Shown: positions 25,528-33,318 of the stretch, piece by piece
Layout of the letters: every line of letters begins with the position of its first letter
How positions within the stretch are numbered: the first letter of the stretch is position 1
Source of the DNA: Clostridia bacterium
GTDB lineage: Bacteria > Bacillota > Clostridia > Lachnospirales > Lachnospiraceae
Assembly: GCA_910576205.1 (NCBI GenBank)
Contig: CAJTHL010000016.1
Span: 30,728 to 94,727 of the forward strand
Length of the DNA: 64,000 bases
Direction of reading: 5' to 3'
Translations under genes and position numbers: made by a program
Notes under the pieces: model-generated
Told to the model about the DNA's origin: nothing
Database searches by the model: none
The model's input: the letters and a program-made list of their open reading frames with translations, nothing else

Positions 25528-26508
25528 TTAATAATGTGACACATCCTCCGTAAAACGCCCATACTTGTCAAAGGCCATCACCCGCCCGTTTGCAAAGCTT
25601 TCCGCCTGGCCGTTAAAATAGTTGACGCCCTCCCGGTCTACGTTTACTGTTCCGTCTCCGTTGTAGGTATAACGGTCCACATAGGTTATGGAAAGCTCTC
25701 CATTGTAATAACCCGTGTAGGTTTCCACGCTGTTCCGCCCAGACTCGTCATAGGAATATTCCATCGTGGAGCCCTGATCCTGTCCCTCCGTGATCTCCTC
25801 TGCTATCACCTGGTGCTGTTCATTAAGCTGCCACTTGAAATTACTTCCCTCAAGAGTCGTCCCGTAAGCGTCTGTTTTCATATGGGGGTCATCATCCTCG
25901 TGAGCAAGCAGATACGCATCCCCGGTACGTTCATATCCCTCCTCCCGCACGGCCAGACAGCTATCCCACTCATTCAGCGCCCGGTAAACCTCGGAAAGGT
26001 CAGCGTAAACGCCGCCGATCCAGGGAGCCCTCCCGCGAAACTCCTGAAGCTCAGCCACAAGGGGACGAAAGGCCGCCTCCCTCTCCTCATAGGTCAGATA
26101 GACACAGTTTTCAAAGAAATACGGAAGCTCGTTTGTGATCTTCGTCCATTCCTCCCACAGAACCTGAATCCGGTCGTTCAGCTCATTCTGATACTCTCCA
26201 AGGCGCTCGTCCCCGGTGACCTCATAGCCATCCTGTAAAGCCTGAAAGGCCGCGTCTGTGTCGCCAAGGCCCATATAGGCATCTGCCAGACCAATATAAG
26301 CGTCCACACTCCTGGGATCCAGGGAAATAGCCTGGTTGAAGGCCACTATAGCCTCCTCATAATTCATCTCCGACAGATATTTCTGGCCCAGATTGATCTG
26401 TTCCCGAAGCTTCCTGGCATCTCCTCCATACAGGAAAACCCCTGCCAGGACAGCTGCTGTCACTACCGCTATCACAAGCACAATTATCTTCGTTTTCTTT
26501 TGTCCCAT
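25528..26508 (-). CDS. TM / TPR protein with YD-like C-terminal repeats, first gene of the locus
   Basis: 326 residues. N-terminal TM at ~7-27, then TPR repeats (LGQKYLSEMNYEEAIVAFNQAISLDPRSVDAYIGLADAY shares the layout of paralogues A and B) and a C-terminal strand-repeat region (TYTGYYNGELSITYVDRYTYNGDG). It has no zinc ribbon, unlike A and B. It follows a readable promoter (26533-26561) with a leader of only about 20 bases and a strong GGGGAGGGGGG ribosome site, so it appears to lead the whole locus. Function unknown; its conservation with two other proteins here implies a shared role. Confidence 0.75.
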   Translation of the reverse strand: MGQKKTKIIVLVIAVVTAAVLAGVFLYGGDARKLREQINLGQKYLSEMNYEEAIVAFNQAISLDPRSVDAYIGLADAYMGLGDTDAAFQALQDGYEVTGDERLGEYQNELNDRIQVLWEEWTKITNELPYFFENCVYLTYEEREAAFRPLVAELQEFRGRAPWIGGVYADLSEVYRALNEWDSCLAVREEGYERTGDAYLLAHEDDDPHMKTDAYGTTLEGSNFKWQLNEQHQVIAEEITEGQDQGSTMEYSYDESGRNSVETYTGYYNGELSITYVDRYTYNGDGTVNVDREGVNYFNGQAESFANGRVMAFDKYGRFTEDVSHY

Positions 26509-26532
26509 CCACTTATACCCCCCTCCCCTAGT

Positions 26533-26561
26533 ATATTATCATCAATTCTGGAACATTGCAA
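26533..26561 (-). promoter_or_regulatory. Candidate sigma-A promoter of the secretion locus
   Basis: On the minus strand, TTGCAA (26556-26561), a 17-base spacer and TAATAT (26533-26538). Each box matches consensus in 4 of 6 positions. The start would be about 18 bases upstream of the ATG at 26508. Confidence 0.5.
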
Positions 26562-26616
26562 ACACTTTTACAGCATCTTCCATCTCAGCCTTTACTCCAT
26601 TTTCCAACAGTATCCT

Positions 26617-29178
26617 TTACTCCATCGACGCCATAACCTCCTTCATTTTGCCGGTATCTCCCAGCAGAATCGCCCCGCACAGGCGTCCGTTGCGGAAATA
26701 ATATTTCTCATACTGTTTCCTAAGAGGATCCCTGATCTGGACTGTCCTGTAGGAAACATCGGGGTCACTGCCGTTATCGCCCATGGAAAAGAGCTCCGTA
26801 CCCATGCCGTGAAAGGTGACCGCCGCCGGCACAGGCGTGTAGGTAAGCTCCTCCCCTGCGGCATTGGCTCCCGCCACACGCCCCTGCTCTATGGCCTGGG
26901 GCCAGATAGCATAGTTCTGCCCCTCATACTGGGCGCAGTCCCCACAGGCATAGATATCCTCCCCGCTGGTGCGCATATGGCTGTCCACCACCACAGAGCG
27001 CTTTGTCTCAAGGCCCGCCGCCTCAGCCACCGCCGTGTTGGCCCGTACGCCGCAGGACAGCAGCACCAGCCGGGCCGGAATCACCGTACCATCCCCCAGA
27101 CGGACGCCGGTCACATGCTTCTCCTCTGCCCTCTGACCACAAGCGCCAACCGGGCTTTTGTCTGGCATATCCTTTTCCTCCTTGCCCTCAATGGCCGCAA
27201 TCACGGCGTTTGTATGAATTTCCACTCCTCTGGCCTCACAGATTTCCCGAAGCGCCTCCGCCCCTTCCTCATCCAGCTGGCGACCCATAAGCCAGGGAGC
27301 CTGCTCCAGGACAACGACATGGCAGCGGGCCTTTTTTAATTCCCAGGCCGCCTCCAGGCCCAGCACGCCGCCGCCAATCACCACGGCTTCCTTAATTTCC
27401 GGAAGAAGTGCCGTTACCTTCCGGGTATCTGCAAGCCTCCGGATGGAAATCACCTCCGGAAGCTCCGTTCCCGGAATGGGCGGAAGAAAGCTCTCTGCCC
27501 CCAGGGCATAGATCAGCCTGGTATACCGGAATTTTGCCCCGTCCGCCGTGAGAATCTCCTTTGCATTCCGGTCAATGGAGGCCACTTCCCTTCCCAGAAG
27601 CTGGCAGATATTCTGTTCCTTATACCAGGCTTCCTCCTGGATGGCTATCTGCCCGGCTTTCAGTCCGGCCGCCAGGGATTTTGTCAGCATGGGACGGTTG
27701 TAGGCAATCTCCCGCTCATTGGAAATCACATAGATGGAACCTGTCCTGTCCCGCTCCCTTATAGCCTTTGCCGCCGCAATGCCTGCCGCGCCGTTTCCCA
27801 GAATGGCATAGAGATTTTCCGTGTCCCTGCGGTAAGTCGTGGCGGCCGCCTCCACTGGCACAAAATTTTCCGGTCCCACGCCGCAGACCGGACAGATCTT
27901 TAAGGAGGAGTCAAAAATCTCCCCGCATACCAGACATTTTACCAGAGAAGCCTGTCCCTTTCCGCCCGCCTTCTCTTTTCCCAGAATTTTACATCCAAAA
28001 TCATACCCGTATTCATAGGCCACGTGAAGATCCGCCTCCCCGGGCTTAAACCGCACAGAAAGCCCGTCCACCACCCGCATACGAAGCTGCCTTAGCCGTT
28101 CCGCAATATGGGGAACCCCCTGGCCGCTCCATCCATAGCTGCCAAAAACGCCGGCCAGCTTCCCCCCGTGGGTCTGGGCAAACATGGAGGTGGTGAGATC
28201 CCAGATGGGTTTTAAGGCCTCCCCTACAATGGTGGGCGTGCCAAAGAGGATTCCCTCTGCCGTCTCCATCTCCGCCAGGGCTGTCCCGGCGTCTGCCACC
28301 ACCATATCATAGCTCTTTACACTGATCTCCCCGCTGTCCCTAATTCCCCTGGCAATCTCCTCCGCAAGCCTTCTGGTGTAGCCGTAGGCGCTCACATAGG
28401 CAATCACCACACGCTTTCCCTGGCCGCTGCCAGAATCCCTGCTCCATTCTTCATAGGCTTCCAGCATCCGGTCAATCCCTGTATCCAGCACCGGACCGTG
28501 CCCTGTGCAGATCAAGGTGATTTCCAGATCCTGTAAACGTTCCAGAGCCTTTCGCATAAAAGGCTTAAAGGGCCCCAGGATGCAGTCAAAATAATACTTT
28601 GCCGCTTTCCAGAAATCCCCCTCCTCCTTAAGCCTGCTCAAAAGGATTCCCGGATACGCATAGTGGGAACCGAAGGAATCGCAGGTCAGAAGCACACGGT
28701 CCTCCTTGAGATAAGTATACATGGTATCCGGCCAGTGGAGATTTGGCACATGGAGAAAGCGTAAGGTTATGCCGCCGATCTCCATTTCCTGTTCATCCCT
28801 CACCGCAATGCCTGTGAAATCCCGGTTTACAATATTTTGCAGGAAAGACAGTGCTGTCCCTGTGGCCAGAATCTTAAGCCCGGGATTTTTTTCCAGCAGC
28901 CGCTCCACACTGCCTGCGTGATCCGGCTCCGTGTGGTTAAGCACCAGATAATCAATCCTGGTTACATCCGCTATTTCTTCCAGTTTTTTACAGTATTCTT
29001 CAAAAAAATCCTCTTTAACGGTCTCAAAGAGAATCACCTGCTCCCCCGCTTTATACACATAGGAGTTGTAGGTGGTTCCAAACTCCGTGTGCATAATAAT
29101 GTCAAACACCCGCAGCGTGTTGTCCACCACACCTGCCCAATAGAAATTTTCCCTAAGTTTCAGCGCTTTTGTCTCCAT
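26617..29178 (-). CDS. Class F flavodiiron protein: metallo-lactamase/flavodoxin/short rubredoxin/NADH:rubredoxin oxidoreductase fusion
   Basis: 853 residues from the ATG at 29176-29178 (AGGAGGG upstream; a longer frame lacks a site). The di-iron beta-lactamase-like domain carries the ligands HxExDH (82-87). Flavodoxin ~255-395 (FMN). A short-spaced rubredoxin has C415, C418, C429 and C432 with only 10 residues between pairs. The FAD/NAD oxidoreductase runs ~455-853 with GNGAAG, GGGVLGLEAA and YACGDCAQ. This architecture matches class F flavodiiron proteins known from C. difficile and relatives, which reduce O2 (and possibly NO) to water with NADH in one polypeptide. It is an aerotolerance enzyme of an anaerobe, standing alone with its own upstream terminator. 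Confidence 0.93.
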   Translation of the reverse strand: METKALKLRENFYWAGVVDNTLRVFDIIMHTEFGTTYNSYVYKAGEQVILFETVKEDFFEEYCKKLEEIADVTRIDYLVLNHTEPDHAGSVERLLEKNPGLKILATGTALSFLQNIVNRDFTGIAVRDEQEMEIGGITLRFLHVPNLHWPDTMYTYLKEDRVLLTCDSFGSHYAYPGILLSRLKEEGDFWKAAKYYFDCILGPFKPFMRKALERLQDLEITLICTGHGPVLDTGIDRMLEAYEEWSRDSGSGQGKRVVIAYVSAYGYTRRLAEEIARGIRDSGEISVKSYDMVVADAGTALAEMETAEGILFGTPTIVGEALKPIWDLTTSMFAQTHGGKLAGVFGSYGWSGQGVPHIAERLRQLRMRVVDGLSVRFKPGEADLHVAYEYGYDFGCKILGKEKAGGKGQASLVKCLVCGEIFDSSLKICPVCGVGPENFVPVEAAATTYRRDTENLYAILGNGAAGIAAAKAIRERDRTGSIYVISNEREIAYNRPMLTKSLAAGLKAGQIAIQEEAWYKEQNICQLLGREVASIDRNAKEILTADGAKFRYTRLIYALGAESFLPPIPGTELPEVISIRRLADTRKVTALLPEIKEAVVIGGGVLGLEAAWELKKARCHVVVLEQAPWLMGRQLDEEGAEALREICEARGVEIHTNAVIAAIEGKEEKDMPDKSPVGACGQRAEEKHVTGVRLGDGTVIPARLVLLSCGVRANTAVAEAAGLETKRSVVVDSHMRTSGEDIYACGDCAQYEGQNYAIWPQAIEQGRVAGANAAGEELTYTPVPAAVTFHGMGTELFSMGDNGSDPDVSYRTVQIRDPLRKQYEKYYFRNGRLCGAILLGDTGKMKEVMASME

Positions 29179-29310
29179 CCGCGATCCCTCCTGTATTTTC
29201 CGTTTCTTCCGGCCTTTTTCCCATGGAAGCTTTCGTTTCCATTCCTGGCAGAATAATCTGGCCGTAGTATGCCCATGAAAATATACCTTCATGCATATGG
29301 CGAAAAGTGC

Positions 29311-29351
29311 AAAAAAACAGAGCAGCCAGCTTATCGAAAAGCCAGCCGCTC
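29311..29351 (-). terminator. Terminator of the M20/membrane-pair operon
   Basis: A 13-bp stem (29320-29332 / 29339-29351, three G-U pairs) is followed on the minus strand by a run of seven U. It lies between the operon's last stop (29365) and the flavodiiron gene. Confidence 0.75.
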
Positions 29352-29364
29352 CAAATTCCCTGTC

Positions 29365-29853
29365 TTAAATGATTCCCTGCATGGAAAGGATAATCTGCGC
29401 GATAATGGCAGAACCCAGGTATGTACCAATCATAACCAGGAGAGCCACCAGGATTCCTCTCCAGCCGATTCTTTTAAACTCCACCCAGTCCTTGCCGATG
29501 GACACGCCCGCGTAGGCCAGTACCGGCGTAGCCGCAGGCAGAAGGCCGATCTTTCCTACCTGCTCTACCACAACAGGGGCCATCAGCGTATTGTAGGGCA
29601 TAGCCACCAGAATACCGATAACGGTAATCCAGATAGCCGTGGGAACCTTGGGAACCAGAGCACCCAGAAGCGTGCCTACAAAGGCGATTGCAAAGAGGAT
29701 CAGAAGCCCCGGAAGTCCGTCCAGCACAGACACAAAGGTATCGGGATTTTTATCCGTGATGGTGTTGACCATATTTCCTATCAGAATCAGCACGGTCATA
29801 ATCACCAGAATCAAAACATATTCTGTTACTTTCTCACCTGTAAGTTTTTTCAT
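29365..29853 (-). CDS. Small multi-span membrane protein, partner of the DUF3100-like gene
   Basis: 162 residues with about four or five hydrophobic segments: LILVIMTVLILIG, LLILFAIAFVG, TAIWITVIGILV, and a closing GILVALLVMIGTYLG. Motifs ALVPKVPTAIW and TPVLAYAGVSIGK are distinctive. It lies 19 bases after the ~266-residue membrane gene and together they look like a split transporter. The upstream M20 amidohydrolase suggests uptake of an N-acyl or amidated substrate. I do not assign a substrate. Confidence 0.6.
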   Translation of the reverse strand: MKKLTGEKVTEYVLILVIMTVLILIGNMVNTITDKNPDTFVSVLDGLPGLLILFAIAFVGTLLGALVPKVPTAIWITVIGILVAMPYNTLMAPVVVEQVGKIGLLPAATPVLAYAGVSIGKDWVEFKRIGWRGILVALLVMIGTYLGSAIIAQIILSMQGII

Positions 29854-29872
29854 TATTTTCTTCCCCCCAATC

Positions 29873-30673
29873 CTATTTCTCTTTTTTGCCCCTGCCGATT
29901 ACCGGATACAGTTTTGTGTAAAGGAAATTACACATGGGAACACCCAGGATAACCGTCATAATAACGCCGTCTGCGTTGGACAGCACGTTACTGGTTCCCG
30001 CATAGGCGGAAATCTGCTCTGCCATCTCCGGGAAAGCCGCTGCCACGGAAGCGGAGGAAGCCGCCATCATACTGCCGCTGCCCACGCCGCAGGCCATAGC
30101 CAGGGAATAGGGGTGAAGGAGGCCTGCGCCGCCCAGGATGCTGGCCATAACGCCCATGAAGATCGTACCGATCAGCGTACCTACGATGTAGGTAACCATA
30201 ACGCCGCGGAACTCTGCGGATTCGGGACCGAATTTATTGGCGATATAACCCACATTGGGCTCACGGGCGATGGAATGGGTCATACCCACGGCCTCACGGC
30301 CAAAGCCAAGAAGCAGAGCGATGGGAAGCGCCAGAATAATGGTCCCCAGATTTCCCAGCTCCTGGAGTATCAGCGCCGGGCCGGCCTGGATTACCTGATC
30401 CAGGTTGGCGCCGCTGTTTACAGCCACCTTTGCCAGGAAAATGCCGATGCCAATGACAACGAAGCTGCTGCTCAGATGAGCCTGCTCGCTCTTTACGCAC
30501 TTCACCGGCTTTAACAGAAACAGGATCAGGCCAAACGCCATGGCAAACAGCATGGGAAGCAGCAGAATATTGCCCACAGGCGTCTTGATTGTGATGGTGT
30601 TAATCGCCTCACAGACGATCACCACTGCCAGAAGAATCAGATGCAGCGGCCAGTTTTTTGTTATCGCTTTCAT
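29873..30673 (-). CDS. Multi-span membrane protein, DUF3100-like
   Basis: 266 residues with roughly eight TM segments. Conserved-looking loops are GREAVGMTHSIAREPNVGYI and MACGVGSGSMMAASSASVAA. The second has the small-residue pattern of a re-entrant loop. I recall DUF3100 as a family of this size and look next to amidohydrolases, but could not confirm it here. It follows the M20 gene by 107 bases in the same operon. Likely a membrane transporter component with the smaller next gene; the substrate is unknown. Confidence 0.6.
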   Translation of the reverse strand: MKAITKNWPLHLILLAVVIVCEAINTITIKTPVGNILLLPMLFAMAFGLILFLLKPVKCVKSEQAHLSSSFVVIGIGIFLAKVAVNSGANLDQVIQAGPALILQELGNLGTIILALPIALLLGFGREAVGMTHSIAREPNVGYIANKFGPESAEFRGVMVTYIVGTLIGTIFMGVMASILGGAGLLHPYSLAMACGVGSGSMMAASSASVAAAFPEMAEQISAYAGTSNVLSNADGVIMTVILGVPMCNFLYTKLYPVIGRGKKEK

Positions 30674-30780
30674 TCATGTCTCCTTTCCTGCCCTCCGTCT
30701 CCCCCTCAGCGGGTAAGGACACCCACAATCCTGTCGCCTGGGGATAAGAGCGCACAAGGGAATTTTCCCATCCCTCTTTC

Positions 30781-31980
30781 TTATTTTTTCAGTGTCTCTA
30801 TTGCTTCAAATACGGACATGGCATAAGTGCCCGCCCCTATGGCAATACAATCCTCATCCGCCTTAAATCTGGGGCTGTGCCAGGAATACACACAGTCCTT
30901 TTCCTCGTTGCGGGTACCCAGCCAGTAGAAAAATCCCGGCACGCCGCCCTTCAGGAAATCCGAGAAATCCTCCCCGCCTGTGGAGGGCGCCGGATCCACG
31001 GGGGTTGCGCCGATACCGGTCACCGCCTTATAGGCCGTGTCGTACAGCTTCGGATTGTTCACCGTGGCCGCCAGCTCATAGAGGTACACAAAGGACCCCT
31101 CGCAGCCATAAGCCTCGGAAATACTCTTCGTAATCTCTGTAAGGCGTCTTTCCACCAGCTTCTGGGTCTCCTCCTTGTAGGCCCGGACGGTTCCATACAT
31201 CTTTACCTCATCCGGCGTCACGTTGTTGGTGGTTCCCTCGCCTGCCCTTACGTTGCAGATGGAGACCACTGCGGAATCAATAGGGCTTACGTTCCGGCTC
31301 ACAATGGTCTGGGCCGCCTGGATAATGGCGGCAGCAGCCACGATTGGATCCACATTCCGCTGCGGAATGCCGCCGTGACCGCCCTTTCCCTTAATGGTAA
31401 AGGTAATCCTGTCCACGGAAGCCATCAGCGGGCCGTTTTTCACCGCCACGGTGCCCACAGGAATCTCCGGGGAATTGTGAATGCCAAAAATTGCGTCTAC
31501 CTTGGGATTTTCCAGGCAGTGAAGCTTCACAAACTTCTTCGCTCCCAGGTTAACCTCCTCCGCAGGCTGGAAAATAAATTTCACGCTGCCCTTTATTTTT
31601 TCCCTCATGGCCGCCAGAATCTGCGCGGCTCCCAGAAGGGAAGCCATATGGGTGTCATGGCCGCAGGCATGCATCATTCCCTCTGTTTTGGAGGGATAGG
31701 GGCAGGAAGCCTCCTCCTTCACCGGGAGGGCGTCAATGTCCGCCCTAAGTCCGATGCAGGGCCCCTCCGAAGCGCCCGTAAGAAGGCCGATGACACCGGT
31801 CTCCGACCCGATATCCTGAATCTCAATCCCCCATCCGGAGAGCTTTTCTTTGATGTAAGCCGTAGTCTTATACTCCTCAAAGCTCATCTCCGGAATCTGG
31901 TGGAGATGCCGGAACCGCTCCAGAAAATCCGGTTCAAACTCTTTCATTAGCTGTTGTACTTCACTTGCAATTTCTGACAT
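30781..31980 (-). CDS. M20D-family amidohydrolase / aminoacylase
   Basis: 399 residues from the ATG at 31978-31980 behind AGGAGGCG; the upstream extension lacks a site. Metal-binding signatures are visible: ACGHDTHM near residues 105-112, a PAEE with a downstream His block, and a closing GGEDFSDFL. The dimerisation domain insert lies between. The family hydrolyses N-acyl amino acids or amide bonds (aminoacylase, hippurate hydrolase, IAA-amino acid hydrolase types). Here it is cotranscribed with two membrane proteins, so it may act on an imported acylated amino acid or peptide. Soluble, cytosolic. Confidence 0.92.
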   Translation of the reverse strand: MSEIASEVQQLMKEFEPDFLERFRHLHQIPEMSFEEYKTTAYIKEKLSGWGIEIQDIGSETGVIGLLTGASEGPCIGLRADIDALPVKEEASCPYPSKTEGMMHACGHDTHMASLLGAAQILAAMREKIKGSVKFIFQPAEEVNLGAKKFVKLHCLENPKVDAIFGIHNSPEIPVGTVAVKNGPLMASVDRITFTIKGKGGHGGIPQRNVDPIVAAAAIIQAAQTIVSRNVSPIDSAVVSICNVRAGEGTTNNVTPDEVKMYGTVRAYKEETQKLVERRLTEITKSISEAYGCEGSFVYLYELAATVNNPKLYDTAYKAVTGIGATPVDPAPSTGGEDFSDFLKGGVPGFFYWLGTRNEEKDCVYSWHSPRFKADEDCIAIGAGTYAMSVFEAIETLKK

Positions 31981-32205
31981 AAATACGCCTCCTGTTTTAG
32001 TTCTGCATTCCGAAATCTTTCCAGGCCTTGTCCGGACTGACGCCGGTTCTGACTTTCGCATCTGCCACTCCCGGAGCTTTGCCTTTTACGCAAAAAACGA
32101 AGAGACAAGCAATCTTCTTACCTCCCCGTTTCTCTGTGCTTCCCGGTATATGGGTCCGCCAACCACACCCTGCCTCGGGCCGCAATTCTTCCTGCTTTAT
32201 GTTGA
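31981..32205 (-). other. Long 5' leader of the M20 operon
   Basis: About 220 bases between a perfect promoter and the M20 ATG. It is GC-rich and rich in hairpin-prone runs. I could not match it to a known riboswitch class: no cobalamin, SAM, THF or c-di-GMP core is convincing, although GCGAAAGTCAGAACCGGC near 32040-32060 is vaguely B12-box-like. The 62-codon frame inside has no ribosome site. Left as an unassigned leader. Confidence 0.5.
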
Positions 32206-32234
32206 ATTATAACAATTCCCCTCTGTAATGTCAA
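32206..32234 (-). promoter_or_regulatory. Consensus sigma-A promoter of the M20 operon
   Basis: Minus strand: TTGACA (32229-32234), 17-base spacer, TATAAT (32206-32211). Both boxes match perfectly, so high basal strength is expected; control must therefore lie in the long leader or in a repressor. Confidence 0.85.
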
Positions 32235-32332
32235 GAAGAATTGTGCGAAATGCCCATATGCGTCCTGTGCCTCATCAGTCCATACATATTAAACCGCCAG
32301 CATACATAAATACAAGTTAAGTGCCGCCAGGT

Positions 32333-33142
32333 CTAATACAGCAGCCGCTCCACCCAGGTATTCTCCCCAAAAGCGCCAGATTCCCAGGCTTCTCCCAGCT
32401 TCCGGCACATATTCTTAAAGTTTCCCTTGGGGGTAAGCCTCTCCTCCGTTTCGTTGTAGGCCGCCATATCCCCGTCAATCTTCGCTATAATCTCCCGGGC
32501 CGCCGTGTCGCAGTTGTGGGTATAAATCTGGTAAAGGGGCGTATCCTCCCTGGCCTTAAAGCTTTCCATCCGCTCCTTCGCCTCCTGCCAGGCATCGTCC
32601 CCTTCCCCGCAGGCAAAGAGCTCTCCGGCAAGCTTGCCGTATTCCTCCTCCGCCTCTATATAGCAAAGGGCCTGTTCCTCCACAAGAGCATACTCCTCCC
32701 GGGATATCTCCCGCCAGAGAGCCCTGTCAAAGTTGCTGCACTCCTGGTATTCCCCTGCGGACAGCTCCCCATTCTCCAGAAACCCCTTTAAGGTCTCCCT
32801 GTCCAGGAAAAACCGTTTCATTCTTCCCATACCCTCCTTTCCCAGAAGGCATTGGAACAGATTATACTCCATGCCGTTATAGCTGAAAAGCTGCCCCTCC
32901 CGGTTTTCGTCCACCAGGAGCAAAGCGGAATGTCCCAGCCCCTTCATGCCGTCCACGTTTAAGAGGTAATAGACCCTGCATTTCCCCTCCGGCTGCGAAG
33001 CGCATTCCCTCTTTATGTCTCCCCCGCCGCCCCACAGGGCTTTTATCGCCAGGACAAAAACAACCGCCACAAAAAGCAGTCCTAAACGGGCAGCCGGTTT
33101 TCCGGTTCTTGCTTTATTTCCTGTCCCTTTCTTCCGGCCCAT
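32333..33142 (-). CDS. Membrane-anchored protein with GHS / HNC Cys-His motifs (NlpC/P60- or DUF4105-like)
   Basis: About 269 residues. I start at the second ATG (33140-33142), 6 bases from GGAGGG; the first touches the site. A basic N-terminus (KKGTGNKARTGK) and a TM helix (~20-38) precede an extracytoplasmic domain. GLGHSALLL near residue 73 and THNCDTAA near residue 225 are the His and Asn-Cys pair typical of DUF4105/Lnb-type permuted NlpC/P60 thiol enzymes. An acidic helix-rich middle follows CSNFDRALW. It may be a cell-wall or lipid amidase-like enzyme; the order (His before Cys) fits a permuted fold. Moderate to low certainty. Confidence 0.55.
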   Translation of the reverse strand: MGRKKGTGNKARTGKPAARLGLLFVAVVFVLAIKALWGGGGDIKRECASQPEGKCRVYYLLNVDGMKGLGHSALLLVDENREGQLFSYNGMEYNLFQCLLGKEGMGRMKRFFLDRETLKGFLENGELSAGEYQECSNFDRALWREISREEYALVEEQALCYIEAEEEYGKLAGELFACGEGDDAWQEAKERMESFKAREDTPLYQIYTHNCDTAAREIIAKIDGDMAAYNETEERLTPKGNFKNMCRKLGEAWESGAFGENTWVERLLY

Positions 33143-33251
33143 TCCCATCCCTCCGGTTCCTGTAAATCCGGCCGCAGGCTCCTCTTTCCATGTTTCATCC
33201 CTATATTACCATTTGCGCCCTCTCCTGTCAAAAGCTCCGCAGGCATAACAC

Positions 33252-33285
33252 GGAAAAACGGCGCAGCCACGCCGCGCCGTTTTCC
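33252..33285 (-). terminator. Intrinsic terminator of the glycine hydroxymethyltransferase gene
   Basis: The inverted repeat GGAAAAACGGCGC / GCGCCGTTTTCC (33252-33264 / 33274-33285) contains an 8-bp GC-rich core flanked by T-rich arms, about 35 bases past the stop at 33319. Confidence 0.8.
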
Positions 33286-33318
33286 TGTCTGGGGGGATAA
33301 CTATATAAAGTCTGTCTT

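Noticed and set aside
31981..32205. Cobalamin or c-di-GMP riboswitch
   Set aside because: Only one loose B12-box-like stretch and one GCAAAGC stretch are present; the other conserved segments are missing. Kept as an unassigned leader.
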